Positions 8,957 to 18,150 of a DNA stretch of 64,000 nt are shown piece after piece; within the stretch, counting starts at the first letter, position 1, and each line of letters opens with the position of its first letter. The notes beneath the pieces are model-generated. The model did no database searches, was not told where the DNA came from, and saw only the letters and a program-made list of their open reading frames with translations. Made by a program: the position numbers and the translations under genes. Origin of the DNA: Bifidobacterium sp. WK012_4_13 (GTDB taxonomy: Bacteria; Actinomycetota; Actinomycetes; Actinomycetales; Bifidobacteriaceae); contig NZ_CP129683.1 of assembly GCF_041080835.1 (NCBI RefSeq), positions 372,001-436,000 on the forward strand, written 5' to 3'.

Positions 8957-9793
8957 ATGGGCACAGAGATTGAGACAGCCGTGGAACAGGTTGAAATCGC
9001 AAGTTCCTGGAAGCAGCTTGACGTCACCGATATGAGCTCGCATGCGAAGGTCGTCGCCTTTGACTTGGATAACACGCTCGCACGGTCGAAGATGCGCATG
9101 ACCGACCATATGGCTTCCCTCCTTTCCAGACTTACCAATGAGATCACCGTGGCCATCGTTTCCGGCGGCAGGTTCGAGCAGTTCCGCGATCAGGTGCTGG
9201 CGGCATTGGACGATTCGACGGATAAGTCCCATCTTCACCTCATGCCCACGAGCGGTACGCGCTATTATCGCTGGGAAAACGATGCATGGTCCTGCGTCTA
9301 CGCGCATGATCTGAGCGAGGACGATCGCAGGAACGCCATCGAATCCCTCACGCGGCATGCGCATGAGCTGAATCTGTGGGAAGACAGGACCTGGGGACCG
9401 CAGATCGAAGACCGTGGCAGCCAGATCACCTTTTCCGCACTCGGCCAGCTCGCGCCGGTCGATGCAAAGGATGCCTGGGATCCGGACAATTCGCGAAAGA
9501 ACGCCCTGGCGGCTGCAGTGCGCCTTGACCTGCCTCATCTGCAGGTGCGTTCCGGTGGCTCCACAAGCGTCGACATATCTGCGAAGGGCATCGACAAGGC
9601 GTATGCAGTTCGCAAACTCGGCGCCATTCTTGGCGTGGATGTTTCCGAAATGATCTTCGTCGGCGATCGCATGGATCCTCAGGGCAACGATTATCCTGCC
9701 GCACAGGCGGGGACCATGCCCGTCCGAGTCTCCAATCCGGATGAGACCGTCGAATTCGTCGATACGCTGCTGAGGACGCTTGACCGTTCCTGA
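8957..9793 (+). CDS. HAD-IIB hydrolase, phosphomannomutase-like
   Basis: 278 aa from ATG 8957, which follows GAAAGGA. Motif I is VVAFDLDNTLARS (nucleophile Asp), motif II VAIVSGGR, and the C-terminal Lys/Asp motifs are KGIDKAYAVRKL and IFVGDRMDPQGNDYPA. The last block strongly resembles eukaryote-type phosphomannomutases, which are HAD-IIB proteins. It could interconvert mannose phosphates for cell-wall precursors, or be a sugar-phosphate phosphatase; motif I has DLDNT instead of the usual DVDGT. It is divergent from the metallopeptidase-like gene with about 100 bp between them. Confidence 0.82.
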   Translation: MGTEIETAVEQVEIASSWKQLDVTDMSSHAKVVAFDLDNTLARSKMRMTDHMASLLSRLTNEITVAIVSGGRFEQFRDQVLAALDDSTDKSHLHLMPTSGTRYYRWENDAWSCVYAHDLSEDDRRNAIESLTRHAHELNLWEDRTWGPQIEDRGSQITFSALGQLAPVDAKDAWDPDNSRKNALAAAVRLDLPHLQVRSGGSTSVDISAKGIDKAYAVRKLGAILGVDVSEMIFVGDRMDPQGNDYPAAQAGTMPVRVSNPDETVEFVDTLLRTLDRS

Positions 9794-9832
9794 ACATCCA
9801 TCATCTGCAAGCCGGCGCGGTCATCGCCCTGA

Positions 9833-9892
9833 CATGTTCGGCCACATGCGGTCATGTTCGGCCACATGCGGCCACGTTCGACCACATTCACC
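9833..9892. repeat. Tandem repeat, three 20-bp units
   Basis: Units start at 9833, 9853 and 9873. The first two are identical except for the last base (CATGTTCGGCCACATGCGG then T or C); the third is degenerate. Each unit is itself roughly two 10-bp halves. The array lies in the spacer between the HAD gene and comF. Confidence 0.85.
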
Positions 9893-9936
9893 CTCGATGA
9901 TTACGATGCCATGCGGGGCTTGCTAGCGTTCAGACC

Positions 9937-10797
9937 ATGACAGACCCAACCCATGCAGAGACCATCGTTGTCCGGCCCGATGCCGACCGACCCAATCCGA
10001 CCTGGCGACTGGAGCGGAATCTGTCGGCAGCCACAGCCTCGAGGACGGCATCCTCATCGGAACTTCGCAGGTCCTATGCCCATTCGGCTCGATGTCTCTA
10101 TCGAGAATTGATCGACATACTGGTTCCTCGTGGCTGCGCCGCCTGCGACCTTCCTGACTGCTCCATCTGCGAGACCTGTGCATCGGCATTCGGCAGAGGA
10201 GGATTTCGCGAACTTGCAGATGCCCTCATGAAAAGCTCATTCTCCTGCGCTTCCTATCAAGGCTCTGCCAGAGCCGCGATACTTTCATGGAAGAATCATC
10301 ATGATGAGGAGCTCACGCCGTTTTTCGCCGACCGCATGGCGGAACTGGTCCATAGGTCATCGCTCGTGGAATGGTGCTATGACCACCGAGTGCATTCATT
10401 GCGAATCGTTCCGACACCATCATCTCCTTATGCGGCCATGCGGCGCGGACGCATGCATACCCTGAGTCTCGCCTATGCGGTCGCAGGCGAGTTGCAGCGA
10501 CAGGGCATCGACGCACGGGCGCAATCGGCGTTGAACTTCAGCGCGCGAACGATCAAGGCGGTCCATGCCAGGGGAGCGCGAGGTCGGATGCGACGATTAC
10601 ACGGCAACGTCAGCGTACGCGCTGCGCACGGGCTGCACGGACGGCACATCGTTCTGGTCGACGATATCATGACGACGGGTTCGACCATCCGAGCATGCGC
10701 GAAGGCCCTGATAGAGCACGATGCACTCATCGTGACAGCGCTGACTCTGGCATCGACGCCTGTAGCCCATCCAGGTCCCGAGTCCCGGATCGATTGA
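9937..10797 (+). CDS. ComF family phosphoribosyltransferase-like protein
   Basis: 286 aa. A Cys-rich knuckle (RGCAACDLPDCSICETC, about residues 66-82) precedes a type I phosphoribosyltransferase fold ending in the PRPP loop IVLVDDIMTTGSTIRACA (about 245-262). The middle carries PTPSSPYAAMRRGRMH and the KAVHARGARGR segment typical of ComF. ComF proteins take part in DNA uptake in competent bacteria, but most actinobacterial copies have no proven role. The first 60 residues are not conserved and no good ribosome site precedes ATG 9937, so translation may begin further in. It is convergent with umuC. Confidence 0.85.
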   Translation: MTDPTHAETIVVRPDADRPNPTWRLERNLSAATASRTASSSELRRSYAHSARCLYRELIDILVPRGCAACDLPDCSICETCASAFGRGGFRELADALMKSSFSCASYQGSARAAILSWKNHHDEELTPFFADRMAELVHRSSLVEWCYDHRVHSLRIVPTPSSPYAAMRRGRMHTLSLAYAVAGELQRQGIDARAQSALNFSARTIKAVHARGARGRMRRLHGNVSVRAAHGLHGRHIVLVDDIMTTGSTIRACAKALIEHDALIVTALTLASTPVAHPGPESRID

Positions 10798-10820
10798 GAA
10801 GCCTCCGATCCACCTGCAGA

Positions 10821-12194
10821 TCATGCATGGGCGATGGGCATCTCATCCCATCTGGTCGTGCCACGAATGGAAAGCATGTTACGTCTCATCGTCCAGCTGG
10901 CACCGGTGTCGGCATCGTTGCGCCCCTTGCCTCGAATGCCGCCATAGCCGATGCCCACTCGTCTGGGCCCGAACCGGCGGGCGGCATCTTCAAGGACGGT
11001 GCCGATTCCATGCTCGTCACGCTGGGCGTCCATGCCTTCGAAAGTGCTGAAATGCCCGGAGTCGCTAAGATCAAGCAGCATGACCCCTGCACGAATGTAG
11101 GGCGCATGCTCGTCGATCCTGTTGCGCAGGGCCTCGCATGCCGCCTTGGCGACCACCATCGGACTGTCGCTCGGATCATCGAGTATGACCGAATTGCCGA
11201 CGTGAGAATAATCCTTGGAGAATGGACTCGTCGAGCAGAATGCCGCCACGCTGCCGCATAGACTGCCCTGACGGTGCAGACGATGGCACGCCTGCTGTGC
11301 ATAGACGCTCAAGGCCTGCGACAAGGTTGAGAAGCCCCTTACAGGCGATGAGAACATGCGTGAGCATAGAATCTGGGTGCTTCTGGCACCGTTGCTCGCA
11401 TCGGATTCATCTTCGATGCATGGCGTGCCCCGCAGCTCCAGAACGGTGCGTTCGAGCAATACGGAAAAACGGTGCCGGATCAGCACAGGATCGGCTCTGC
11501 ACAGGTCCAAGGCTGTGGTCATGCCCATGCCCATCAATTTCTTGGTAATGCGTCGGCCCACGCCCCAGACCTCGGATATGGGCACGCTACGCAGCACATC
11601 ATCGCCAAACTCTCGTTCAATCGCAGTCCACAATGTCACGCCATGGGATGAAGGATGCTGCTTAGCCCAATGATTCGCTATCTTTGCCAAGGTTTTCGTC
11701 GGAGCGACGCCGATGCTGACGGCGATGCCCACACCACGAAGCACTGTCTCACGCATGCGCCTGCATGTCTCGTATGTCCGTTCGTCGTCCAGCGTGCCAT
11801 GCAGAAAGCATTCGTCGATGGAATACACCTCTTGGTGCGAAAAGAAGCCTGACATGACATGCATCATTCGGTGCGAAAGACTCGCATAGAGCTCATAGTT
11901 GGAGCTTCTTGCAAGAACGCCATCATGCGCCGCCTGCCCGCGAATCTTGAACCACGGCGTTCCGTTGACGATGCCCATCTGCTTGGCTGCCGCACTGCGG
12001 GACACCACGCAGCCATCGTTGTTGGACAGGACCACCAGGGGTCGTCCGGCAAGGCTGGGATTGAAAACCGTCTCGCATGACGCGAAGAAGTTATTGGCAT
12101 CGGCCAGAATGATGGCATTGCGATGCATGGAGGTCTTGTCGGACATGGCATCTGCCCTGGAAGACGGGACGTCGGAAAAATTCACAGTCTCCAT
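10821..12194 (-). CDS. umuC: Y-family DNA polymerase UmuC (Pol V catalytic subunit)
   Basis: 457 aa. The polymerase metal ligands are visible in IILADANNFFASCETVF (start of the palm) and YSIDECFLHG. LVVLSNNDGCVVSRSAAAKQ, SSNYELYASLSHRM, IGVAPTKTLAKIANHWAKQ and VWGVGRRITKKL follow UmuC closely. The C-terminal 45 residues (MRRNMLSIRGTTRW) match the DUF4113 tail specific to UmuC rather than DinB. It should copy past DNA lesions with processed UmuD as partner. It begins 3 bp after the umuD stop, so translation is probably coupled; ATG 12146 inside the frame is an alternative start. Confidence 0.94.
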   Translation of the reverse strand: METVNFSDVPSSRADAMSDKTSMHRNAIILADANNFFASCETVFNPSLAGRPLVVLSNNDGCVVSRSAAAKQMGIVNGTPWFKIRGQAAHDGVLARSSNYELYASLSHRMMHVMSGFFSHQEVYSIDECFLHGTLDDERTYETCRRMRETVLRGVGIAVSIGVAPTKTLAKIANHWAKQHPSSHGVTLWTAIEREFGDDVLRSVPISEVWGVGRRITKKLMGMGMTTALDLCRADPVLIRHRFSVLLERTVLELRGTPCIEDESDASNGARSTQILCSRMFSSPVRGFSTLSQALSVYAQQACHRLHRQGSLCGSVAAFCSTSPFSKDYSHVGNSVILDDPSDSPMVVAKAACEALRNRIDEHAPYIRAGVMLLDLSDSGHFSTFEGMDAQRDEHGIGTVLEDAARRFGPRRVGIGYGGIRGKGRNDADTGASWTMRRNMLSIRGTTRWDEMPIAHA

Positions 12195-12197
12195 GGA

Positions 12198-12884
12198 TCA
12201 TGCGCCCCAGCCTGATTTCGGATACCTCTGCGGATCTTGACGCAGCTGCCCGTCGAGGCGCGGAATCGAAGCTTGGGGGAGACCATTGCGAGAGCGGTCG
12301 TCTCTCGCATCGTTGACACGCTGCGGTGAGGGAATTCCAATGCGCGGGACGTTCCTGGCATTTCGTCGCGATGCAGCGTCGTGCTGGCTGTGGAAGTTGC
12401 CCGTGACCACGCCCCAGATGCTGAGGCTTTCATCGTCACTGGGAATGAAGTCAGGATACCGGGAATTCTCAGGATGAAGAATCGGCGTCGTCCCATGCAC
12501 AAGCAGACGCTTGACGGTGAGCTCGTCATCGAGGATCGCGACGACGATATCGTTGGCGGCAGGGGATATGGACCTATCTACGATCAGAAGGTCGCCATCA
12601 AAGATTCCGGCACCTTCCATGGAGTCGCCGGCAACATGAAGTATGAAGGTCGTGTCTGGGTTCGTGATGACATTTTCATCGAAGCTGAAATCGCCGGCGA
12701 AATAGTCCTGCGCCACCGAAGGAAATCCCGCACGCACCGCTTCCAATGCCATGGGTACCGGTCTTGGACTTATCGCCGCCTGAAAGACATCGGTGACACG
12801 AATATGCGTCTGATCCGCACATTCATCGCATTCATCGCTTATGAGCTCGCCATGCGACGTTTCATGCGACGTCTGTGTATGCAT
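12198..12884 (-). CDS. umuD: UmuD-like S24 self-cleaving SOS protein
   Basis: 228 aa from ATG 12884 (GGAGGA nine bases upstream; a GTG two codons earlier is too close). The S24 peptidase core is complete: cleavage site Ala52-Gly53 in EAVRAGFPS, catalytic Ser88 in VAGDSMEGAGIFDGDLLIVD and Lys125 in DDELTVKRL. RecA filaments would trigger cleavage to the active UmuD' partner of UmuC. It is longer than E. coli UmuD (139 aa): about 30 extra acidic/His-rich residues come first and about 60 basic residues after the core (from about 168), rich in Arg, Asn and Pro. Two LexA boxes lie upstream. Confidence 0.9.
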   Translation of the reverse strand: MHTQTSHETSHGELISDECDECADQTHIRVTDVFQAAISPRPVPMALEAVRAGFPSVAQDYFAGDFSFDENVITNPDTTFILHVAGDSMEGAGIFDGDLLIVDRSISPAANDIVVAILDDELTVKRLLVHGTTPILHPENSRYPDFIPSDDESLSIWGVVTGNFHSQHDAASRRNARNVPRIGIPSPQRVNDARDDRSRNGLPQASIPRLDGQLRQDPQRYPKSGWGA

Positions 12885-12899
12885 GTCCACGGTTCCTCC

Positions 12900-12929
12900 A
12901 GTTCACAGTGTCTCTAGTTCACAGTGTCT
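12900..12929. repeat. Two-copy direct repeat in the umuD leader
   Basis: AGTTCACAGTGTCT occurs at 12900-12913 and again at 12916-12929 (period 16), between the LexA box and the umuD ribosome site. Confidence 0.8.
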
Positions 12930-12961
12930 AATCGATGCGACAAGATCTGATCGATTCATAC

Positions 12962-12979
12962 TTCGAACATATGTTCGAA
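12962..12979 (-). promoter_or_regulatory. LexA (SOS) box of umuDC
   Basis: TTCGAACATATGTTCGAA is a perfect 18-bp palindrome containing GAAC-N4-GTTC, the LexA operator of actinobacteria and Gram-positives. It lies about 80 bp upstream of umuD, as expected for an SOS-repressed umuDC operon. Confidence 0.9.
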
Positions 12980-13100
12980 TATCATTATGACTGATGAAAG
13001 GGACATATGCAACCGCGTGCATCGATTCCGCAAGCATGTCAGGCGGGCACGCCCGACTCCGCCCATTCCCCGGATGTGTCAGCGCAGGCTTGCGGCAAGC

Positions 13101-13116
13101 TCGAACAGGTGTTCGA
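13101..13116. promoter_or_regulatory. Second LexA-type box upstream of umuDC
   Basis: TCGAACAGGTGTTCGA again has GAAC-N4-GTTC with symmetric flanks. It lies 5 bp beyond the stop of the histidine kinase gene and about 220 bp upstream of umuD. It may help repress umuDC or control a short transcript; no obvious small gene lies between the two boxes. Confidence 0.65.
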
Positions 13117-13121
13117 ATCGA

Positions 13122-14222
13122 CTATGCTTCGGCATCGTGATATTGGGGAAGCACTATCTCGAAATCCGCTCCGCGCGTATCATCGACGACGCTTACCGAA
13201 CCGCCATGCAGCTTTGCCGCCCAGCGTGCTATGGAAAGTCCAAGGCCCGTGCCTCCAGATTCGGTTCCTGGACCGGCCTTGCCTTTGACGAAGCGTCTGA
13301 AGATGTCCGAACGCGCCTCCTGAGGTATCTGGGATCCATAGTTCACGACATTGGTGACCACACTTGCAGGATTGATCTCGACATGTCCCTCTATGAGTAC
13401 GGTCGTACCATCCGCGGAATGCTTCAGCGCATTCGAGATGATGTTCGTGAACAGCTGGCGAAGCCTGTCCTGATCTCCCTCCATCTGTATGTCATGGGGG
13501 ACGTCCACCTCGATCTGATGGGCATGTCCGGCATCGGCTATCTCAAGCGGCTCTATCGTTTCGTCAATGAAGTCGGCAAAGTCGAAGGTCGATATTTCAA
13601 GGCTTGAGGCACCCGCCTCCATGCGTGACAGATCGAGAAGAAAGGCAATGAGATCCGAAAGGCGATGCGTCTGATTGAGAATGCTCTCAAGATTGGCGGG
13701 AGTCGGCTCGACGACATGGTCAGCCAGATTCTCTATCATCGCCTGCAATGCAGAGACCGGAGTCCGCAGCTCGTGGCTGACGTTGGCGACCATGTCGAGC
13801 CTCATCTGATCGGCATGCTGCAATTCCGCTGCCATGACGTTGAACGAGCGTGCCAGTTGCCCTATCTCATCATGGCTCAACGTCGCGGATTGCACACGGA
13901 CGGTGTAGTCGCCGTCAGACATGGCCTCCGCCGCATCGCGCATCTGTCGCAGCGGTGCCGTGAGCCCGCGTGAAAACACATAGGTGATGCCCAGGGCCAC
14001 GATCAGGGTGAGCGGCATGGCTATCCAACCGTTGAGTCCGACTTTGAGCAGGAACCAGGCCATGACGAATGCAATGGCGGTGGAAATGGTGATAAGAACG
14101 CTCAGCTCACCCTTGAGCGAAGACAGAAAGCCGATGGGCCTGTCAGGCATTCGCTGGGTCTTGCCACGCGATTCGCCTCTGTCATGTGAACCTTGCCGAT
14201 GCTTGCTGCTGTCGATTTTCAT
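13122..14222 (-). CDS. Sensor histidine kinase with minimal extracellular loop
   Basis: 366 aa. Two membrane helices (about 38-57 and 63-83) are separated by only about five residues, so the sensor has almost no external domain. A HAMP domain follows (about 84-140), then HisKA with the phosphorylated His in VSHELRTPVS (about 155) and an HATPase domain with the N box (NIISNALKHSA), and GGTGLGLSIARWAAKLHGG near the end. This small-loop layout suggests an intramembrane-sensing kinase that reads envelope state or a membrane partner. Its response regulator lies 44 bp upstream on the same strand. The signal is unknown. Confidence 0.92.
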   Translation of the reverse strand: MKIDSSKHRQGSHDRGESRGKTQRMPDRPIGFLSSLKGELSVLITISTAIAFVMAWFLLKVGLNGWIAMPLTLIVALGITYVFSRGLTAPLRQMRDAAEAMSDGDYTVRVQSATLSHDEIGQLARSFNVMAAELQHADQMRLDMVANVSHELRTPVSALQAMIENLADHVVEPTPANLESILNQTHRLSDLIAFLLDLSRMEAGASSLEISTFDFADFIDETIEPLEIADAGHAHQIEVDVPHDIQMEGDQDRLRQLFTNIISNALKHSADGTTVLIEGHVEINPASVVTNVVNYGSQIPQEARSDIFRRFVKGKAGPGTESGGTGLGLSIARWAAKLHGGSVSVVDDTRGADFEIVLPQYHDAEA

Positions 14223-14266
14223 AAGTCCTATGCTGCCACGTGCTGATTGTGCGATGAGATGAAGAA

Positions 14267-15004
14267 CTATGCGGCGTGGTGCTCAGGAGGCTCGAATGCA
14301 TACCCGACACCATGCACGGTACGAATCATGTCCGAGCCAAGCTTATGCCTGAGCGCCTTGACATGGGAATCGACCGTACGCGTTCCGGATGCATCGACCC
14401 AATCCCATACATCCTCAAGCAGCTTCTCACGGGTAAGCACGGAACGCGGCTTGCGCGCGAGGGTGGCGAGCAGATCGAATTCGGTCGGAGTCAGGTGAAC
14501 CTGCTGACCATCAAGCGTGACCAGGCGCTGTGCAGGATCGATGATCAGGGAACCGAAGTCGAGGATCTTCTCGTTCTCCGAATTCTTCGCGATGACCTTG
14601 GCCCGTTCAACGCGACGCAGCAACGCCTTGCAGCGTGCGATCAGCTCTCTCATCGAGAAAGGCTTGGTCATGTAGTCATCCGCACCGGCACCAAGGCCAA
14701 TGACCTTGTCGGCCTCATCGTCGCGAGCCGTCAGGATCAGCACGGGGACGGGCCTTTCGGCAACGATGCGCTTCGTCGCCTCGAGGCCGTCCATGACAGG
14801 AAGCATGATGTCCATGATGACGAGGTTGGGCTTGAGCTGCGCCGCGGCCTGCACGGCGCTGGCACCGTCGGAGGCGACGCGAGCCGTCCATCCTTCCGCC
14901 GTGAGACGCTGCGCGATTGCAGTTGCCAAAGTCGGTTCGTCCTCCACAACAAGAATCGTGCGATGTGCGTTATCGCGACGAATTGTGGTGTTATTCATGC
15001 TCAC
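14267..15004 (-). CDS. OmpR/PhoB-type response regulator
   Basis: 245 aa. The receiver domain (about 14-130) has the acidic pair VVEDEP, phospho-acceptor Asp in LVIMDIMLPVMDGLEA, Thr in LILTARDDEADKV and Lys in MTKPFSMREL. The C-terminal winged helix (about 145-240) contains LTPTEFDLLATLA, REKLLEDVW and the VDSHVKALRHKLG recognition helix. It pairs with the downstream kinase at 13122-14222. AGGAAAA precedes the ATG. The gene lies 49 bp after the glgB remnant on the same strand and may share its transcript. Target genes are unknown. Confidence 0.93.
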   Translation of the reverse strand: MSMNNTTIRRDNAHRTILVVEDEPTLATAIAQRLTAEGWTARVASDGASAVQAAAQLKPNLVIMDIMLPVMDGLEATKRIVAERPVPVLILTARDDEADKVIGLGAGADDYMTKPFSMRELIARCKALLRRVERAKVIAKNSENEKILDFGSLIIDPAQRLVTLDGQQVHLTPTEFDLLATLARKPRSVLTREKLLEDVWDWVDASGTRTVDSHVKALRHKLGSDMIRTVHGVGYAFEPPEHHAA

Positions 15005-15053
15005 GTTTTCCTGCCTTCGATATGTGTGTTGGGTATCCCCAAATCTCCCACCA

Positions 15054-17305
15054 TCAGTTTTCCGGTTTCAAGAATACTGCGCCCAACGCAGGTACGGTGA
15101 GTCTTGCAGACCAGTCCCTACTATGGAAAGGTACATCACTGGCCTCAAAACTACCATTATGTATGCCAGAACCACCGTATTTCACATCATCCGTCGTCAG
15201 CGCCTCTGTCCATGTCCCGCCATGGGGCAGAGGAATCTGATAGTCCTGCCACGCGGTTCCTGCAAAGTTGACGACGACGACCATGCACTCGTCATGCAAT
15301 CCCATCCTCATGAAGCTCAGCACATCATGGTCGGAATCATCGCTCGTGAGCCATTGGAACCCTGCGGGATCGAAGTCCTGCGACCACATGGCCGGCTCGT
15401 CGCGGTACAGCCTGTTCAGATCGGCGACAAGGCTCTGGATTCCGCGATGGTCTGGCCAGCTCATGCAATCCCAGTCAATGCTCTGCTGGTAGTTCCACTC
15501 TCCGAACTGTCCCAGTTCGTTCCCCATGAATGTCAGATTCTTCCCAGGATGCGCCCACTGATACGCGAACAGCGCTCGCACCGTCGCAAACCGCTGCCAG
15601 TCGTCGCCGGGCATCTTCCCGATCAGCGAACCCTTCCCATGAACGACTTCATCATGTGAGATCGGAAGCACGTAGTGTTCGGAATACGCATATACCATCG
15701 AGAAGGTGATCTCGTTGTGATGATATCTGCGATTGATCGGGCTCTCGTGAAGGTATTCAAGGGTGTCGTGCATCCATCCCATATTCCACTTCAGGCCAAA
15801 GCCAAGGCCTCCGATGTTCGTGGGCGAAGTCACGCCCTGCCATGCGGTCGATTCCTCCGCTATCATCATGATTCCGGGATTCAGGCGATACGCCGTCGCC
15901 GTGACCTCCTGAAGCAGCGAAATCGCCTCGAGGTTCTCGCGGCCTCCATAGATGTTGGGCCTCCACTGCCCGGGTTCGCGGCTGTAGTCGAGATAGAGCA
16001 TGGAAGACACCGCATCGACGCGCAGGGCGTCTATGTGGAATTGCGACAGCCAATAGAGTGCATCCGCCACAAGGAAGTTGCGCACCTCATGCGTCCGAAG
16101 TTGAAGATGTAGGTTCCCCAGTCAGGGTGTTCGCCGCGCAGAGGATCCGGATCCTCATAGAGGGGAGTCCCATCGAATCGGCCAAGCGCGAAGCTGTCCT
16201 TGGGGAAGTGCGCGGGAACCCAGTCCATGATCACGCCGATGCCCGCCCTGTGGAACGAATCGATCAGATATTTCAAGTCATCCGAACTGCCCAGACGCGA
16301 ATCCGGAGCATAATATCCGGTGACCTGATATCCCCAGGAACCAGTGAAGGGATGCTGCGTCAGCGGCATGAACTCGACATGCGTGAATCCAAGCTTGGAG
16401 ACGTAGGGGACAAGCTCGTCTGCCAGTTCGCGGAAGCCGAGTCCCTCCTTCCAGCTGCCGGCATGGACCTCATAGATGCTGATGGGTCCGTTGTGCGGAT
16501 CGTTGCGAGCCCTGTGCTGCATCCAGTCGTCGTCTTGCCATTCATGCCGCGAGTCAACGACGACCGATGCGGTGGCCGGAGGTATCTCGTGGCCGCGTTC
16601 CATGGGATCGGCCTTCATGACCCATTCATAGTTTGCATTGAGTATCTGGTACTTGTATGTCTCTCCGGCCTGCAGCCCAGGTATGAAGAGCTCCCAGATT
16701 CCTGAGGATCCAAGCTCCCTCATGGCATTGCTGCGGCCATCCCAGGAGTTGAAGTCGCCGACGACGCGCACCGCATGGGCATTGGGAGCCCAGACGGCGA
16801 AGGATACGCCCAGAACCTGCTGGCCATCGACGCCGCTTGCAGAACCCATGGGGTCGTCATAGGTACGCACATGGGCGCCAAGGATCTCCCATAGACGCTC
16901 ATGCCTGCCCTCGCCGAAGAGATAGATGTCGATGTCACCGATGGTGGGAAGATAGCGGTAGGGATCATCCTCGACATGGACGCTTCCGTCGGAGTATTGC
17001 GTCCTGATTCGGTAGTCGGGGACGGAGTAGCGCATGGAAGTCTGCAGGGCGGGGATGACCACGGTGAATATGCCGTTGAACTCGTGCTGCATCTGGTACT
17101 CACCATCCTGGGTGATGATCGCAACGCTTTTCGCCATCGGTCGCAGCACGCGTACCGTGACATCCGGGCTGTCGCTCTCCATATTGATGTGCTCGCCCAG
17201 AATGGCGTGGGGATTGTAGTACTGAGCATTGCTCACGGCATCCAAAATCGCGTGATCGACATTGATCGGCATGCTGGCTGAACCATTGTGTGAAGGCATT
17301 GTCAT
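15054..17305 (-). pseudogene. glgB: 1,4-alpha-glucan branching enzyme GlgB, broken by a one-base deletion
   Basis: Two abutting frames together encode one complete GlgB. The 5' part (17305 to about 16090) has the CBM48-like module ([20 protein letters not shown]) and catalytic region I ([10 protein letters not shown]), ending with FNFGR. The 3' part resumes with [14 protein letters not shown], then the nucleophile region [13 protein letters not shown], the acid/base [11 protein letters not shown] and [14 protein letters not shown]. The canonical FNFGR-HEVRNFL junction is restored by adding one C at 16090/16091 (CGCATGAG in place of CGCCATGAG), giving 750 aa, a normal GlgB length. Nothing else is damaged. 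Either the strain has a fresh frameshift that stops the protein before its catalytic residues, or this is a sequencing error. ATG 17305 was chosen as start; GTG 17383 is less likely. Confidence 0.88.
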
Positions 17306-17429
17306 AAACAGAGTGTAAACGTTCCTGCAGGACATAGGCAAAAGCCCATGCGATTCTTGGCCAAAGTCCTCACGCCATGACACAATTGGTTGGGTTTTTA
17401 GGCCAGTTTGAAGCTACTCTGGAGGATTC

Positions 17430-18029
17430 ATGGGATATAAAGTCGGCGACATGGTTGTCTATCCGCGGCATGGTGCAGCGAAGGTGGATGCCATTACCGA
17501 ACGGACCGTCAAGGGCGTCACCCGTCAATACCTTCAACTCTCGGTGTTGTCCTCGGACGGCCTGGTCATCAACGTCCCAGTTGAGAATGCCAAGAAGGTC
17601 GGTGTCCGTGACATCGTCGGCGCTCGCGAGGTAGCGAAGGTCTTTGAGATCCTGCGCACTCCGATCGTCGAAAAGGAAATGAATTGGTCGCGACGCTACA
17701 AGTTGAACGTCGAGAAGATAGCGACGGGCGACGTCAACAACATCGCAGAGGTCGTCCGTGACCTGGCGCAGCGTGACGTCGACGAGCACGGCCTTTCGGC
17801 AGGGGAGAAGCGGATGCTGACCAAGGCGCGCAACATCCTGACATCGGAGATAGCTCTTTCCGAGGACCTGGATGACGATGAGGCGCAGCGGCTTCTCGAT
17901 GTCAATCTCGGATACCAGCCTGCACAGCCCGGCGATGACAGGCATCATACCAAGGCTCCAAAGGAGCCGGTCATGGAAACCCTGGCACGCATGGAGGCGG
18001 AAGCCAAGGGCAGCAAGAAGAAGAAATAA
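17430..18029 (+). CDS. carD: CarD-family RNA polymerase-binding transcription factor
   Basis: 199 aa with GGAGGA directly before the [23 protein letters not shown] opens the N-terminal Tudor-like RNA polymerase interaction domain. The helical DNA-binding half carries [41 protein letters not shown] and [13 protein letters not shown], including the Trp that stabilises the open promoter complex in CarD. A Lys-rich tail of about 35 residues extends beyond the usual mycobacterial length (about 160). CarD stabilises RNA polymerase at weak promoters such as those of rRNA genes. It is divergent from glgB across a 125-bp spacer. Confidence 0.94.
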   Translation: MGYKVGDMVVYPRHGAAKVDAITERTVKGVTRQYLQLSVLSSDGLVINVPVENAKKVGVRDIVGAREVAKVFEILRTPIVEKEMNWSRRYKLNVEKIATGDVNNIAEVVRDLAQRDVDEHGLSAGEKRMLTKARNILTSEIALSEDLDDDEAQRLLDVNLGYQPAQPGDDRHHTKAPKEPVMETLARMEAEAKGSKKKK

Positions 18030-18043
18030 GAGGGAAGAGAACA

Positions 18044-18106
18044 GAGGCTTTCGCGCCCTGCTGTGCGGCAGCGATGCCCAGACGCACGGGCTGAGCGCCT
18101 CTTTCC
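18044..18106 (+). terminator. Possible carD terminator
   Basis: AGAGGC (18044-18049) pairs with GCCTCT (18097-18102) around a GC-rich interior that can fold further, followed by TTTCC. The loop is large and the T-run weak, so this is tentative. Confidence 0.35.
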
Positions 18107-18150
18107 ATTGTTCGTCGGCTTGCGCCGCACGCAATGATTTCGTGTCATTT

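Noticed and set aside
8858..9538. Upstream continuation of the metallopeptidase-like reading frame on the minus strand
   Set aside because: It lies entirely opposite the well supported HAD phosphatase gene, has no family motif and Cys/His/Arg-rich composition typical of antisense frames. Real similarity starts near 8857.
10695..11261. 188-codon plus-strand ORF after comF
   Set aside because: Antisense to umuC, whose motifs are unambiguous.
12987..13607. 206-codon plus-strand ORF
   Set aside because: Most of it is antisense to the histidine kinase catalytic domain, and there is no ribosome site or recognisable domain.
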